From Profundicola chukchiensis (GTDB lineage: Bacteria > Bacteroidota > Bacteroidia > Flavobacteriales > Weeksellaceae), in contig NZ_JANAIE010000002.1 of the NCBI RefSeq assembly GCF_029664245.1, forward strand, positions 1 through 64,000: DNA of 64,000 bases, written 5' to 3'. This document shows positions 17,269 through 25,675 of this stretch, piece after piece (the stretch's first letter is position 1; each line of letters starts with the position of its first letter). The position numbers and the translations under genes were made by a program. The notes beneath the pieces were generated by a model. It saw nothing but the letters and a program-made list of their open reading frames with translations. It did no database searches and was not told where the DNA came from.

Positions 17269-18056
17269 TGCGAAAATTAGCTGTATTAGGAGCAGGAAAC
17301 ATGGGAATTGCTTTAATTGAAGGTCTATTAAAAAGCGATTTCATAAAAGCAGAAAACATCTATGCCACTAGAAATAGATTAGACAGATTATCCTCTTTAA
17401 AGGATGTAGGCGTAAATGTTTCAAATGATAATAGGAAAGCCGTTCAAGATTCAAACTTCATTATTATCGCGGTTAAACCTCATTTAGTTTCTTCTATTTT
17501 AAATGAAATAAAGCAAGATTTAACTGAAGCATACACGCTAATTTCGATAGCAACAGGTGTTACTTTAAATGAAATATCTGATATTATTGGAGCCGATGTC
17601 AAAACCTACCGAGCAATGCCTAACACGGCTTCTAGCGTGGGTGAAGGAATGACTTGTATTTCAACCTTAGATGAAAACTCAGATAATAAACAGAAGGTTA
17701 AAAATATTTTCGACCAATTTGGAGAAAGTATTTATATTGAAGAGAAAATGATGGATGCCGCTACCGTTATTGGTGCTTGTGGAATTGCATATTCATTAAG
17801 ATTTATGAGAGCTATGATGCAAGGAGCTATTGAAATTGGTTTCGATTCTCGTACAGCTTCAAAAATCGTAAGTCAGATGGTGAAAGGCTCTGCAGAAATT
17901 CTAATCAAGAGTGGAAATCATCCAGAAGAAGAAATTGACAAGGTTACAACACCCATGGGTTGCACTATCACTGGTTTAAACGAGATGGAACATCAAGGTT
18001 TTAGCTCTTCATTAATTAAAGGTATTGTTGCTTCTCACATAAAAATAAACAAATGA
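17268..18056 (+). CDS. proC: pyrroline-5-carboxylate reductase
   Basis: ProC reduces pyrroline-5-carboxylate to proline with NAD(P)H, the last step of proline synthesis. The 262-residue protein begins with the Rossmann motif VLGAGNMGIALIEGLL, has IIIAVKPHLV near residues 65-74 and the family segment YRAMPNTASSVGEGMT near 117-132. The C-terminal dimerisation domain carries VTTPMGCTITGLNEMEHQGF, the variant of the P5CR signature. It is translationally coupled on both sides: one base overlap with the symporter and ATGA overlap with the small protein after it. Confidence 0.92.
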   Translation: MRKLAVLGAGNMGIALIEGLLKSDFIKAENIYATRNRLDRLSSLKDVGVNVSNDNRKAVQDSNFIIIAVKPHLVSSILNEIKQDLTEAYTLISIATGVTLNEISDIIGADVKTYRAMPNTASSVGEGMTCISTLDENSDNKQKVKNIFDQFGESIYIEEKMMDAATVIGACGIAYSLRFMRAMMQGAIEIGFDSRTASKIVSQMVKGSAEILIKSGNHPEEEIDKVTTPMGCTITGLNEMEHQGFSSSLIKGIVASHIKINK

Positions 18057-18289
18057 AAAAAATTCAATTAATATGGGAATTTAGAGGTCCCGACGCCGAG
18101 AAAACCGCTGAACATCATGCGATTCACCTCAATGAATATGTGGATAAACAAGATTATCCATTGAAGCAAGTAGGTTCAGAAGCCATTAATGATTCCTATG
18201 CCGTAGCTACGATGGTAATTATGGAAAAAGATATGTTGGAGTTCAGAGATAGTTTAAAGCCTCAACGTGCTATTTATTGGGAAGAATAA
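18053..18289 (+). CDS. small protein of unknown function, coupled to proC
   Basis: A 78-residue acidic protein without signal peptide or membrane segment. It begins KKIQLIWEFRGPDAEKTAEHHAIHL and ends QRAIYWEE; three His residues lie close together near the N-terminus (AEHHAIH). Its ATG overlaps the proC stop (ATGA), which is good evidence that it is translated and works alongside proC or the symporter. I do not recognise the family and assign no function. Confidence 0.7.
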   Translation: MKKIQLIWEFRGPDAEKTAEHHAIHLNEYVDKQDYPLKQVGSEAINDSYAVATMVIMEKDMLEFRDSLKPQRAIYWEE

Positions 18290-18337
18290 AGATTTAATTT
18301 CTTCTACTACAAGCTAATCAACACTTGAATTTTTGAC

Positions 18338-18366
18338 ATAAAAAAGGCCACAAAATGTGACCTTTC
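18338..18366 (-). terminator. terminator after ctlX
   Basis: Read on the minus strand, AAAGGTCAC pairs with GTGGCCTTT (one G-T wobble) around a short ATTTT loop and is followed by TTTTATG. On the plus strand the stem has a C-A mismatch, so it fits the minus-strand gene better. Confidence 0.7.
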
Positions 18367-18390
18367 TATATTTTAAAAACTTAATTCAAG

Positions 18391-19320
18391 TTATTCTTTT
18401 GGTAAGAAAACCTCTGCCATCATACATCTTACACTTCCTCCACCTAAAGTTTCGATTGTTGGAATTGCAGGTGCAAGAATTTTATCAAATTTCTCAATCT
18501 GCGCAATTTGATCATCGGTTAATGAGTCATAAGCTGATTTAGACATAGCCAAGAAAGTTTCTTTACCATTATTTACCTGAAGCATATTTCCAGCAAACTG
18601 GTGCATTTGGTCCTCGGTAATTTTCACGATTTCCTTTCCGCTTCCTTTAATAGTGTCTATCACCATTTTACGCTCGCTTTTACTGTCAATCGTATCTAAG
18701 CAAATAACAACATATTTATCAGCAACACACATCATAACGTTGGTATGATAAATTGCTAATCGCTCTCCATTTACAGTTTGGTTAGCTGTAAAAATAATCG
18801 GTGTGTACTCAAAGTCTTCACAAAATTCGATTACTAAACCTTCGTCAGATCTATCCGATAGACAAACATAAGCCAAACGGTTTTCTCTATCTAGAATAAG
18901 ACTTCCTGTTCCTTCTAAAAAGATTTCCTCCTCTTCTGCCGATGAATAATCAACGATTGTAGAAATCTCGAAACCATTTTTCTCTAATTCCTCTAAAATA
19001 TCTTCTCTACGCTCGGTACGTCTGTTTTCAGCATACATAGGATACAAACCAACAGTCGCATCATCATGCATAGAAATCCAGTTATTCGGGAAAATAGAAT
19101 CTGGCGTATGTGGATTTAAAGTATCTTTAATGGTGATAACATTGATTCCATTATCACGCAACAATTTAACCATGTCATTGAATTCCGCCAATGCTTTCGC
19201 TTGAATTTCTTCTTGGCTTTCAGATGGTTTTTGTTGAAAATAATTATTCGTAGCCGTTTCAGCATTAAAATAAAATGCAACAGGCTCAATCATCAAAATT
19301 GTATCAGTACTTTGTTTCAT
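18391..19320 (-). CDS. ctlX: citrulline-hydrolase-like amidinotransferase family protein (CtlX)
   Basis: A 309-residue member of the guanidino-group-modifying enzyme superfamily (arginine deiminase, dimethylargininase). Visible landmarks are SIFPNNWISMHDD for substrate binding, EGTGSLILDR near residue 143, HTNVMMCVADKYVVICLD with the catalytic His, and the C-terminal GGGSVRCMMAEVFLP with the nucleophilic Cys. Proteins with this N-terminus (DTILMIEPVAFYFN) are named CtlX, a citrulline-using hydrolase. That specificity is carried over from the family and not visible here. It follows dprA by 18 bp on the same strand. Confidence 0.78.
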   Translation of the reverse strand: MKQSTDTILMIEPVAFYFNAETATNNYFQQKPSESQEEIQAKALAEFNDMVKLLRDNGINVITIKDTLNPHTPDSIFPNNWISMHDDATVGLYPMYAENRRTERREDILEELEKNGFEISTIVDYSSAEEEEIFLEGTGSLILDRENRLAYVCLSDRSDEGLVIEFCEDFEYTPIIFTANQTVNGERLAIYHTNVMMCVADKYVVICLDTIDSKSERKMVIDTIKGSGKEIVKITEDQMHQFAGNMLQVNNGKETFLAMSKSAYDSLTDDQIAQIEKFDKILAPAIPTIETLGGGSVRCMMAEVFLPKE

Positions 19321-19338
19321 TTTGCAAAAATAGCTTAT

Positions 19339-20439
19339 TTAGTTCAAATCATAATATTTTCCAGGTAAAGGTGAAATTAAATTCTTTAACTCCAAATCCA
19401 ATAAAATCGGCATTAGCTGATAGGTAGGCATTCTCATGTCCAAAGCAATCTTATCAATATGCAGTTTCCCATTCTTTTTTAGCAAATCATATAGCATTTG
19501 TTCAGGCTGACTTAAGGAAATAAAAAGCTCTTTTTGAACAACTTTTTCTGTCTTTCGAGGCGAAATATTCAAATAATTCAAAACATCCGAGGCTTCTGTC
19601 AATAAAAAAGCTTTATGATTTTTAATTAAATGATGACAACCTACAGCTGTGGCATCATTCGGTCTGCCAGAAAGTGCAAAAACATCTCTATTATAATTAT
19701 TTGCATGCGTGGCCGTACTCATGGCGCCTCCAGCAATAGGAGATTCTATGATAATCGTGGCTTCACACAGACCAGCAATGATGCGATTTCTTCTCAAGAA
19801 ATTTTCAGGTTCTGGCGCATGAAAAGTTGAAAATTCTGAAAATAAACCACCATTATCCATCATTTTTAGGCCAATTCTTTCATTGGTTTTCGGGAAAACC
19901 TGGTTGACACCATGGGCTAAAACACCAATGGTAGGTAGTCCATTTTCAATGGCGGCTTTATGCGCTTCTGCATCTACACCCAAAGCTAAACCACTCACAA
20001 TAGTGATGGGTTGATTCTTAAATCCTGCTACCAATTCATGGATAAAATCCTTCCCGCGCGAAGTCATTTTTCGAGTTCCAACAATAGAAACATATTTCCC
20101 TTGATTCAAGTCAACATTTCCACGCTTAAAAGTAATAAAAGGTGCATCCACACACTCCTTTAGCAATTTAGAATAATCGTTCTCGAATTTACTAATAATT
20201 TGAATATCATGTTTTTCACAGAAAGAAATCTCATTTGCGGCTAAATCCCAAATTTTCTTAGAACCAATTTGATTTGCTATTTCTGGCGTTAAACCTTTAA
20301 TCGAATTCTTTTCCTTTGCGCTCAAATTCCAAACCTCACTGGCCGTTCCATACATCACCAACAAGTCCTGAACTGATTTAGTTCCGAGTTTTTGAACATA
20401 AGTCAGGGCCATTAAAGCCTGTTTTTCTTGCACTTGCAT
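19339..20439 (-). CDS. dprA: DNA-processing protein DprA
   Basis: DprA binds incoming single-stranded DNA and loads RecA during natural transformation. The protein has a helical N-terminal region, then a Rossmann-like core with the family motifs VSIVGTRKMTSRGKDFI, IVSGLALGVDAEAHKAA, GVLAHGVNQVFPKTNERI and PENFLRRNRIIAGL, then ALSGRPNDATAVGCHHLIKN. A C-terminal winged-helix DprA domain (LLKKNGKLHIDKIALDMRMP) follows. I start at the ATG at 20439 (366 residues). The reading frame extends to a TTG at 20445, but that overlaps the -7 promoter box at 20443-20450. Confidence 0.93.
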   Translation of the reverse strand: MQVQEKQALMALTYVQKLGTKSVQDLLVMYGTASEVWNLSAKEKNSIKGLTPEIANQIGSKKIWDLAANEISFCEKHDIQIISKFENDYSKLLKECVDAPFITFKRGNVDLNQGKYVSIVGTRKMTSRGKDFIHELVAGFKNQPITIVSGLALGVDAEAHKAAIENGLPTIGVLAHGVNQVFPKTNERIGLKMMDNGGLFSEFSTFHAPEPENFLRRNRIIAGLCEATIIIESPIAGGAMSTATHANNYNRDVFALSGRPNDATAVGCHHLIKNHKAFLLTEASDVLNYLNISPRKTEKVVQKELFISLSQPEQMLYDLLKKNGKLHIDKIALDMRMPTYQLMPILLDLELKNLISPLPGKYYDLN

Positions 20440-20442
20440 ATT

Positions 20443-20450
20443 CAAATATA
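20443..20450 (-). promoter_or_regulatory. -7 box directly before dprA
   Basis: Minus-strand TATATTTG ends 3 nt before the dprA ATG at 20439. No TTG is seen at 17-23 nt. The mRNA would begin in the start codon region, as for recR. Confidence 0.45.
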
Positions 20451-20489
20451 ATTTATTTTGGGCGATTTTTGATTTTAAAATCTACTAGA

Positions 20490-20720
20490 CCTTAGCATCC
20501 CGATTAAACCATAAATTTCATCCTTCTAAAATTAGTTTAAATTAAGGATAAAATCAAAACTAGGCTATTGCGGAGTTCCGTATTGTTGTGCCACACGTCT
20601 TCGTTTTTTAGTTTTACAAATCAACATTTCTATACGTCTTTCTTCCCATCAAAAGCACAACAACACCAAGTCCTCCATATCCTTATCGCGGGCTTCGCTC
20701 CTATTTTTTCAACAACTAAA
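20490..20720. other. intergenic region with element-like remnant
   Basis: The 400-bp gap between dprA and the SPOR gene has no credible protein gene. Read on the minus strand it carries GGAGCGAAGCCCGCGATAAGG (compare 20690-20710) and then AGGACTTGGTGTTGTTGTGC (20654-20674), which recurs almost identically at 33500-33517. Further on a 20-codon frame (20627-20565) ending in KKRRRVAQQYGTPQ is too short to call. The composition is patchy, with GC-rich blocks in AT-rich DNA. It may be a decayed mobile or repeat element; this is inference. Confidence 0.35.
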
Positions 20721-20807
20721 ATTAAACTCTACTTAATTCACTGAAATTATGTATATTAAACCATAATATTTGTTACTTATATGTTAATATCTATTTTCAG
20801 AAGAATT

Positions 20808-20836
20808 TTGAACTAGATATAAATTACCTATTTTTG
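20808..20836 (+). promoter_or_regulatory. promoter of the SPOR-domain gene
   Basis: TTG (20808-20810), 18-nt spacer and TATTTTTG (20829-20836), an exact consensus. It ends 5 nt before the ATG at 20842, or 11 nt before a second in-frame ATG at 20848, so the transcript has little or no leader. Confidence 0.75.
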
Positions 20837-20841
20837 TTATT

Positions 20842-21861
20842 ATGAACATGGAGAATACTATCAAGAGTTTACTGTACCGTTATGATTGTGTAATCGTACC
20901 CGATTTCGGTGGTTTTGTCGCCAAGAGAAAAAGCGCCATTTTCCATCCGATTGACTACAAATTTGATCCACCAAAGAAAATGGTTGGATTTAATAGTGAT
21001 TTGGTTCACACCGATGGATTATTAGCCAATGAATTCGCTAAACACAATGATTTATCTTATCAAGAAGCTATAGAGCAAATTGAGAAAGAAGTATCTAATT
21101 GGAAAGCGACTTTAGATAACAATCAAGCGCTAACAATTCCTGACTTAGGAACTTTCACTAGTAAAAACAATGTGATAGAGTTTGAACCTTCAGAAAATCA
21201 AAACTTTGCATTAGAAAGCTTTGGTTTGTCTTCATTGAGAGGTAAGTATATCTTGAGAGAAGAAAAAGAAGTGGCAACTCCTAAGAAAGCCAACGCATGG
21301 GTTTCTTATGCTGCTGCCATTGGGTTTGCCTTTTTAGTGGGTGGATCTAGTTTCTTTGCTAACCAAAATCTTGTTCAAAATCAGTTAAGTAGCGTTTTAC
21401 CATTATTAAATGCTAACGCCATAGTAGATACTCCAAATGAAACTCCTGTAGCTCCAATCATTGATGTGAACAACATCGACAATAATGATGTGGTATCTAT
21501 AACTCCAGTTGAAGAAACAATCAACACAACAACATCAATAGAAGCTGACGGAACTGTAGAAATCTCAGCTATTGCTGAAGAACCTACTGTGGATGACGTA
21601 ACTACGACTGAATTTATTCCGACTGATATCGATTTATCAGTTAAGAAATATCAAGTTATTGGTGGTTCGTTCAAAATCTATTCTCGTGCGATGGAGCATC
21701 AAGCAAAATTGAAGCGTCAGGGATATGACAGAGCTATCATCATTGGGAAAGTAGGTAATTACTTTATGGTTGCTTATGACACATTTAATGATGCCACCGA
21801 AGCGGCCAATTTCAAGAGAGAATTAGAACGAAAAGGAAAAGACGTATTTATGCGTCCATAA
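20842..21861 (+). CDS. SPOR-domain protein with HU-CCDC81-like N-terminus
   Basis: A 339-residue single-pass membrane protein. The cytoplasmic N-terminus (about 1-135) matches the pair of bacterial HU/CCDC81-like domains typical of Bacteroidota, starting SLLYRYDCVIVPDFGGFVA. One hydrophobic segment at about 151-167 (WVSYAAAIGFAFLVGGSSFF) crosses the membrane. A Thr/Glu/Val-rich linker leads to a C-terminal SPOR domain (about 265-339, YQVIGGSFKIYSRA...), which binds denuded peptidoglycan at the division site. A link between nucleoid or DNA and septal wall is plausible but inferred. Start could be residue 3 (ATG at 20848). Monocistronic, with a terminator after it. Confidence 0.85.
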   Translation: MNMENTIKSLLYRYDCVIVPDFGGFVAKRKSAIFHPIDYKFDPPKKMVGFNSDLVHTDGLLANEFAKHNDLSYQEAIEQIEKEVSNWKATLDNNQALTIPDLGTFTSKNNVIEFEPSENQNFALESFGLSSLRGKYILREEKEVATPKKANAWVSYAAAIGFAFLVGGSSFFANQNLVQNQLSSVLPLLNANAIVDTPNETPVAPIIDVNNIDNNDVVSITPVEETINTTTSIEADGTVEISAIAEEPTVDDVTTTEFIPTDIDLSVKKYQVIGGSFKIYSRAMEHQAKLKRQGYDRAIIIGKVGNYFMVAYDTFNDATEAANFKRELERKGKDVFMRP

Positions 21862-21915
21862 AATGGCTTGGAATTCTACACTAAAGAATCCAAACTAATT
21901 CAATAAAATTTAAGA

Positions 21916-21947
21916 CCTTTGCAAACTCAAAATGCAAAGGTTTTTTT
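21916..21947 (+). terminator. terminator-like hairpin abutting the thioesterase start codon
   Basis: CCTTTGCA (21916-21923) pairs with TGCAAAGG (21933-21940) across a 9-nt loop and seven T residues follow. The next base begins the ATG of the thioesterase gene. It can end the SPOR transcript; what then initiates the next gene is unclear. Confidence 0.75.
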
Positions 21948-22478
21948 ATGGACAAGTACAAGACTCCCAACGATACACTTACGATAATGACTAATATCGT
22001 ATTACCAAGTGAGACCAATTATTTAGAAAATATGTTTGGTGGTGAATTGCTATCAAGAATGGACAAGGCTTGTTCTATTTCAGCTAGACGACATGCTGAG
22101 ACTCATAGAGTTGTTACTGCTTCTGTGAACCAAGTTAGCTTTATTCATCCAATTCCTGTGGGAAGTATTGTGAAAATTGAAGCTAAAGTTTCTAGAGCTT
22201 TTAATTCATCTATGGAAATTATTTCTGATGTATGGTTAGAAGATCCAACCACAGGAGAAACGATTAAAACCAATCAAGGTATTTATACTTTTGTGGCGGT
22301 TAACGAAGAAAACAAACCGATTCCAGTACCTCCGATTATTCCGCAGTCTGTAGAAGAGCATGAGAGATATGATGCTGCATTAAGAAGAAAACAATTGAGT
22401 TTGGTAGTAGCAAGACGTATGTCTCCAGATGATGCTACAGAGTTAAAAGCATTGTTTTATCCTGATTTAGAGGAGTAA
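21948..22478 (+). CDS. acyl-CoA thioesterase (hot-dog fold, YciA/BFIT type)
   Basis: A 176-residue hot-dog-fold hydrolase that cleaves acyl-CoA to free acid and CoA in the cytosol. Visible are LPSETNYLENMFGGELLSRMDKA (about residues 18-40; the Asn/Gly and Asp region near the active site), VVTASVNQVSFIHPIPVG, and YTFVAVNEENKPIPVPP, the usual third strand of the family. The C-terminal 40 residues are charged and longer than E. coli YciA. The ATG is directly preceded by the T-run of a terminator hairpin, so the true start or mode of expression deserves care; the next in-frame Met (residue 14) would still leave most of the domain. Confidence 0.85.
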   Translation: MDKYKTPNDTLTIMTNIVLPSETNYLENMFGGELLSRMDKACSISARRHAETHRVVTASVNQVSFIHPIPVGSIVKIEAKVSRAFNSSMEIISDVWLEDPTTGETIKTNQGIYTFVAVNEENKPIPVPPIIPQSVEEHERYDAALRRKQLSLVVARRMSPDDATELKALFYPDLEE

Positions 22479-22479
22479 A

Positions 22480-22923
22480 CTACCTCCTTTTATTCTTAAA
22501 AAACTCCTGAATTAAATTAGAAGATTCTTCCGCCATAATTCCGTAGGAAACTTCGGTTTGTGGATGTAAAGGTGTGTTGAATTTTCTATATCCACGATGT
22601 AAATCTTCAGCACCGAAAACAATTCTGTCTATTTGTGACCAATATAAAGCACCTGCACACATATTACATGGCTCTAAGGTCACATAAAGTGTACAATTCT
22701 TAAGGTATTTACCACCTAAAAAGTCTGCAGCAGCAGTAATGGCTTGAAGTTCAGCATGAGCTGTAACATCGGTTAGTGTTTCGGTTAAATTATGTGCTCG
22801 TGCTATAATTCGGTTATTAGAAACAATGACCGCCCCCACTGGGATTTCATCTTCCTCATATGCATTCATAGCCTCTTGAAAAGCCATGCGCATAAAATAT
22901 TCGTCTGAGTAAATATCTTTCAT
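22480..22923 (-). CDS. tadA: tRNA-specific adenosine deaminase
   Basis: TadA deaminates A34 to inosine in tRNA-Arg(ACG). At 147 residues it has the zinc-dependent deaminase motifs HAELQAI (zinc His and catalytic Glu) and LEPCNMCAGAL (PCxxC zinc ligands), plus VPVGAVIV-type residues in the form EIPVGAVIV. It is the last gene of a three-gene operon with a glycosyltransferase and an RNA methylase, separated by only 3 bp. Confidence 0.9.
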   Translation of the reverse strand: MKDIYSDEYFMRMAFQEAMNAYEEDEIPVGAVIVSNNRIIARAHNLTETLTDVTAHAELQAITAAADFLGGKYLKNCTLYVTLEPCNMCAGALYWSQIDRIVFGAEDLHRGYRKFNTPLHPQTEVSYGIMAEESSNLIQEFFKNKRR

Positions 22924-22926
22924 GAT

Positions 22927-23940
22927 TTATTGATTATAAAAATGTGTGGGAAAAGCCTCTTTAGGATTCTTACCTAATAAATTGATCATAATTTGCGAAC
23001 GTAAAAAGCCAAATCCATACATTTCAAATTGGATAAAAGTCGTGATACAAGACAATAAACCGACTTTTAAAGATTTATTTTGAATGGATGAAACAATAAA
23101 AATCAGGGCAAAATAAATTCCATATAAAGCTAAAAACTGCCAAATCCCGAAGAAAGAAAGTATTATAGCCAATGTAAAACCTAAAATAAAAATAGTTGGA
23201 AACCAAAAGCTCAGTGATTTATATTTTGGGTGGCGTTGGTTTAAAATCGGTCGAGCAATTCCAAAAGATTTAACTTGTCTTCCAAATTTTTTGAGAGAAG
23301 TTCTGCGCTTATGATACACATAAGCATTAGGAAACCATCTACTTTTGAATCCTTTCTCCCACAAAGTCATAGTTAAATCTGGATCTTCCCCTACTCTCAT
23401 CTCACTAAATCCGCCCGTAGCCTGATAGGCCTTTTTAGAGATTCCCATATTAAAACTTCTTGGTTGGAAGTTCTTAACAGCCTTTTTACCTCCTCTAATA
23501 CCACCGGTCGTGAGAAAAGAAGTCATTGAGAAATTAATTGCCTTTTGTAGTGTATCAAATGATTCATGGGCATTATCTGATCCACCAAAGAAATCAACAT
23601 AATCCGAAGTTAATTCATTTTTAACTTCCTCAATATAATGCTCGGGAATGATAGTGTCAGAATCTAAGAAAATAAAGTAATTACCTTCTGCTTTAGACAT
23701 TCCATAATTACGCGTCAATCCTGGACCAGAATTATCTTTATAATAATATTTGATATTCGACTGATCTTTAAAACCATCGACCACAGATTCCAATTTCTCA
23801 GGAGAACCATCATCAATAACTAAGACCTCAAAGTCTTTATCAGACTGATTAACAAGACTATTCAACAAATCTGTCAGCTCATCTTGACGTTGATAAACTG
23901 CTATAATAATTGAAAGTTGTATTTCCTCTAATTGTTTCAA
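22927..23940 (-). CDS. membrane-associated family 2 glycosyltransferase
   Basis: A 337-residue protein. The N-terminal GT-A domain has LSIIIAVYQRQDELTDLLNSL, VLVIDDGSPEKL, a Gly-Pro-Gly-Leu-Thr-Arg-Asn acceptor loop and FIFLDSDTIIP as the DxD motif near residues 89-99; MRVGEDPDLTMTLWEKG is the later acidic motif. Two to three hydrophobic segments follow (about 245-290), so it is anchored in the inner membrane. It probably builds a surface glycan; sugar and acceptor are unknown. Three bases separate it from genes on each side, giving a tight operon with functionally unrelated partners. Confidence 0.85.
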   Translation of the reverse strand: MKQLEEIQLSIIIAVYQRQDELTDLLNSLVNQSDKDFEVLVIDDGSPEKLESVVDGFKDQSNIKYYYKDNSGPGLTRNYGMSKAEGNYFIFLDSDTIIPEHYIEEVKNELTSDYVDFFGGSDNAHESFDTLQKAINFSMTSFLTTGGIRGGKKAVKNFQPRSFNMGISKKAYQATGGFSEMRVGEDPDLTMTLWEKGFKSRWFPNAYVYHKRRTSLKKFGRQVKSFGIARPILNQRHPKYKSLSFWFPTIFILGFTLAIILSFFGIWQFLALYGIYFALIFIVSSIQNKSLKVGLLSCITTFIQFEMYGFGFLRSQIMINLLGKNPKEAFPTHFYNQ

Positions 23941-23943
23941 AAT

Positions 23944-25107
23944 TTATGAAGTAGAACCGTCACCAGCATTGTAGATATCATACCTCAAGAAATTGGTTTC
24001 TAATTTTCCGTTGTATAATTTAATCTCTTGCTCTGGACGTAATCCTGTTTCTTTCACAGCTCTATTATCTGCTGTAATAAACCATGCAGTAGTGTGTGGA
24101 TATCCCTGCTTTAATGTATCTCCAATTTTACGATAGAAATTATCAACTTTAATCTCTAAACGCTCATCATATGGCGGATTAAATACAATCAACAATGGAC
24201 TTTCTTCTTTTTTAGTTTGGAAGAAATTGACTTGTTTCACCTCGATAAACTCTTTAAGATTAGCATTTTCGATGTTTCTTTCTGCTACTTTAATCATTAC
24301 ATAGTTATTATCATAACCTGTAATGGTACCATAGAAATCATTCATTCGCTCTAATCTAACATCACGAATTTTATCCCATAATTCCTGATCAAAATCCTTC
24401 CAGTTTTCGAAAGTAAAATGTTCTCTGTGAACTTGAGCCGGAATATTCATGGCAATCATAGCTGCCTCAATCAAAAATGTTCCAGAACCACACATAGGGT
24501 CTAAGAAGTGACCTTTTCCGTCCCAACCTGCCATTTGCAATAGACCAGCAGCCATTACTTCGTTGATAGGTGCCTTACCTCCATCTTGGCGATAGCCTCG
24601 CTTAAACAATGGCTCACCCGAACTATCCAATGACAAAGTAATCGTGGTATGCGTAATGTGTAGATTGATAACAATATCCGGATTGTATTTCTCTACGTTG
24701 GGTCTTCTACCCTTTCTATCCATAAATCTATCTGCAATCGCATCTTTCACGCGTAATGCAGCGAAATGAGAATGCTTAAAATTAGGAGAGTTTACTGTAG
24801 CGTCGATTTTAAAAGTTGCCGTACTACGAATATGATCTTCCCAAGCATAAGCCTTTACTTGCTCATATAGTTCGTCTTCGTTTTTAGCCTTAAAACTAAG
24901 AATCGGTTTCATGATTCTAATGGCTGTACGTAGGCTATAGTTGGCTTTGTACATAAAGCCAGTATCACCATAAAACTCAACTAATCTATTTCTAACTTTA
25001 ACGTCGGCACCGCCCAACTTTTGAATTTCACGGGCTAATATCTCTTCAAAACCATAAAAGGTTTTGGCTTGCATTCTAAAATTTTCCAAATTTTCGGATT
25101 TTTTCAA
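23944..25107 (-). CDS. THUMP-domain SAM-dependent RNA methyltransferase (RlmL-type)
   Basis: A 387-residue 23S rRNA guanine-N2 methyltransferase candidate, like the N-terminal half of E. coli RlmL. The THUMP domain occupies about 10-160 (AKTFYGFEEILAREIQKLG at its start). The methylase domain follows with PINEVMAAGLLQMAGW, the SAM motif FLDPMCGSGTFLIEAAMIA, and the catalytic LIVFNPPYDERL (NPPY motif). It lacks the C-terminal RlmK half, as is common outside gammaproteobacteria. Start choice: an ATG at residue 13 (MQAKTFYGFE) would also serve. It heads the operon with the glycosyltransferase and tadA. Confidence 0.87.
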   Translation of the reverse strand: MKKSENLENFRMQAKTFYGFEEILAREIQKLGGADVKVRNRLVEFYGDTGFMYKANYSLRTAIRIMKPILSFKAKNEDELYEQVKAYAWEDHIRSTATFKIDATVNSPNFKHSHFAALRVKDAIADRFMDRKGRRPNVEKYNPDIVINLHITHTTITLSLDSSGEPLFKRGYRQDGGKAPINEVMAAGLLQMAGWDGKGHFLDPMCGSGTFLIEAAMIAMNIPAQVHREHFTFENWKDFDQELWDKIRDVRLERMNDFYGTITGYDNNYVMIKVAERNIENANLKEFIEVKQVNFFQTKKEESPLLIVFNPPYDERLEIKVDNFYRKIGDTLKQGYPHTTAWFITADNRAVKETGLRPEQEIKLYNGKLETNFLRYDIYNAGDGSTS

Positions 25108-25175
25108 AGATAAGGCTATTCTTGGATTTATTTAAAAGTAGTGTTTCGAAAATCCAAGAAATTAATATAAAACAA

Positions 25176-25206
25176 AAAATCCCAAAACTTATAGCTTTGG
25201 GATTTT
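25176..25206 (-). terminator. terminator after rplS
   Basis: AAAATCCCAAA pairs with TTTGGGATTTT across an 8-nt loop, with T residues following on the minus strand, 25 bp past the rplS stop. Confidence 0.82.
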
Positions 25207-25230
25207 CTAACACAAATAGATTTAGACTTT

Positions 25231-25575
25231 TTAAACTTCTTTAATCCTTGCTCTTTTACCGCGTAGTTTTCTAAAGTAGAAAATTCTAGCTCTTCTAACT
25301 TTACCTCTTTTGTTCACCTCAATTTTTTGGATTGATGGCATGTTTAAAGGTAAGATTCTTTCAACACCGATTTCACCACTCATTTTTCTAATCGTGAAAG
25401 TTTCGGTTGCACCTGAACCTCTTTTTTGTAAAACTACACCACGGAAAAACTGAACACGTGTTTTACCACCCTCAGAAATCTCTTGGTATACAGTGATTGT
25501 ATCACCAGCAGCAAATTTTGGTAATTCTTTTTTAGCAACGTATTTATCTTCTACGTACTTAACTAAATTGTCCAT
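25231..25575 (-). CDS. rplS: 50S ribosomal protein L19
   Basis: A 114-residue ribosomal protein located at the 30S-50S interface. The full family pattern is present, from FAAGDTITVYQEISEGGKTRVQFF through RGSGATETFTIRKMS and GVERILPLNMPSI to the basic tail RRARIFYFRKLRGKRARIKE. In many bacteria it lies with rpsP, rimM and trmD; here it stands alone with its own promoter and terminator. Confidence 0.97.
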   Translation of the reverse strand: MDNLVKYVEDKYVAKKELPKFAAGDTITVYQEISEGGKTRVQFFRGVVLQKRGSGATETFTIRKMSGEIGVERILPLNMPSIQKIEVNKRGKVRRARIFYFRKLRGKRARIKEV

Positions 25576-25645
25576 TGTCTTATAATTTCAATTTATCAAC
25601 TCAACAACATACACGATTATCGTCAGAGGTTATTCAATCGGACGG
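25576..25645 (-). promoter_or_regulatory. rplS 5' leader (possible L19 autoregulatory leader)
   Basis: A leader of roughly 65-70 nt separates the predicted start of transcription from the rplS ATG, unusually long here. Part of it can pair (CGATT with AATCG around a 17-nt loop, then a region of alternating GTTG). A ribosomal leader for L19 in Flavobacteria has been proposed, as I recall; whether this is it would need a covariance-model search. Confidence 0.3.
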
Positions 25646-25675
25646 CAAAATTACGAATTATTCTTCATTCTCCAA
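25646..25675 (-). promoter_or_regulatory. rplS promoter
   Basis: Minus-strand TTG (25673-25675), 19-nt spacer and TAATTTTG (25646-25653). The -33 part lies inside the end of the upstream DUF2007 gene. Confidence 0.65.

Noticed and set aside
20565-20627. 20-codon minus-strand frame ending KKRRRVAQQYGTPQ
   Set aside because: Too short, without a promoter or clear start context; retained only as part of the intergenic remnant.
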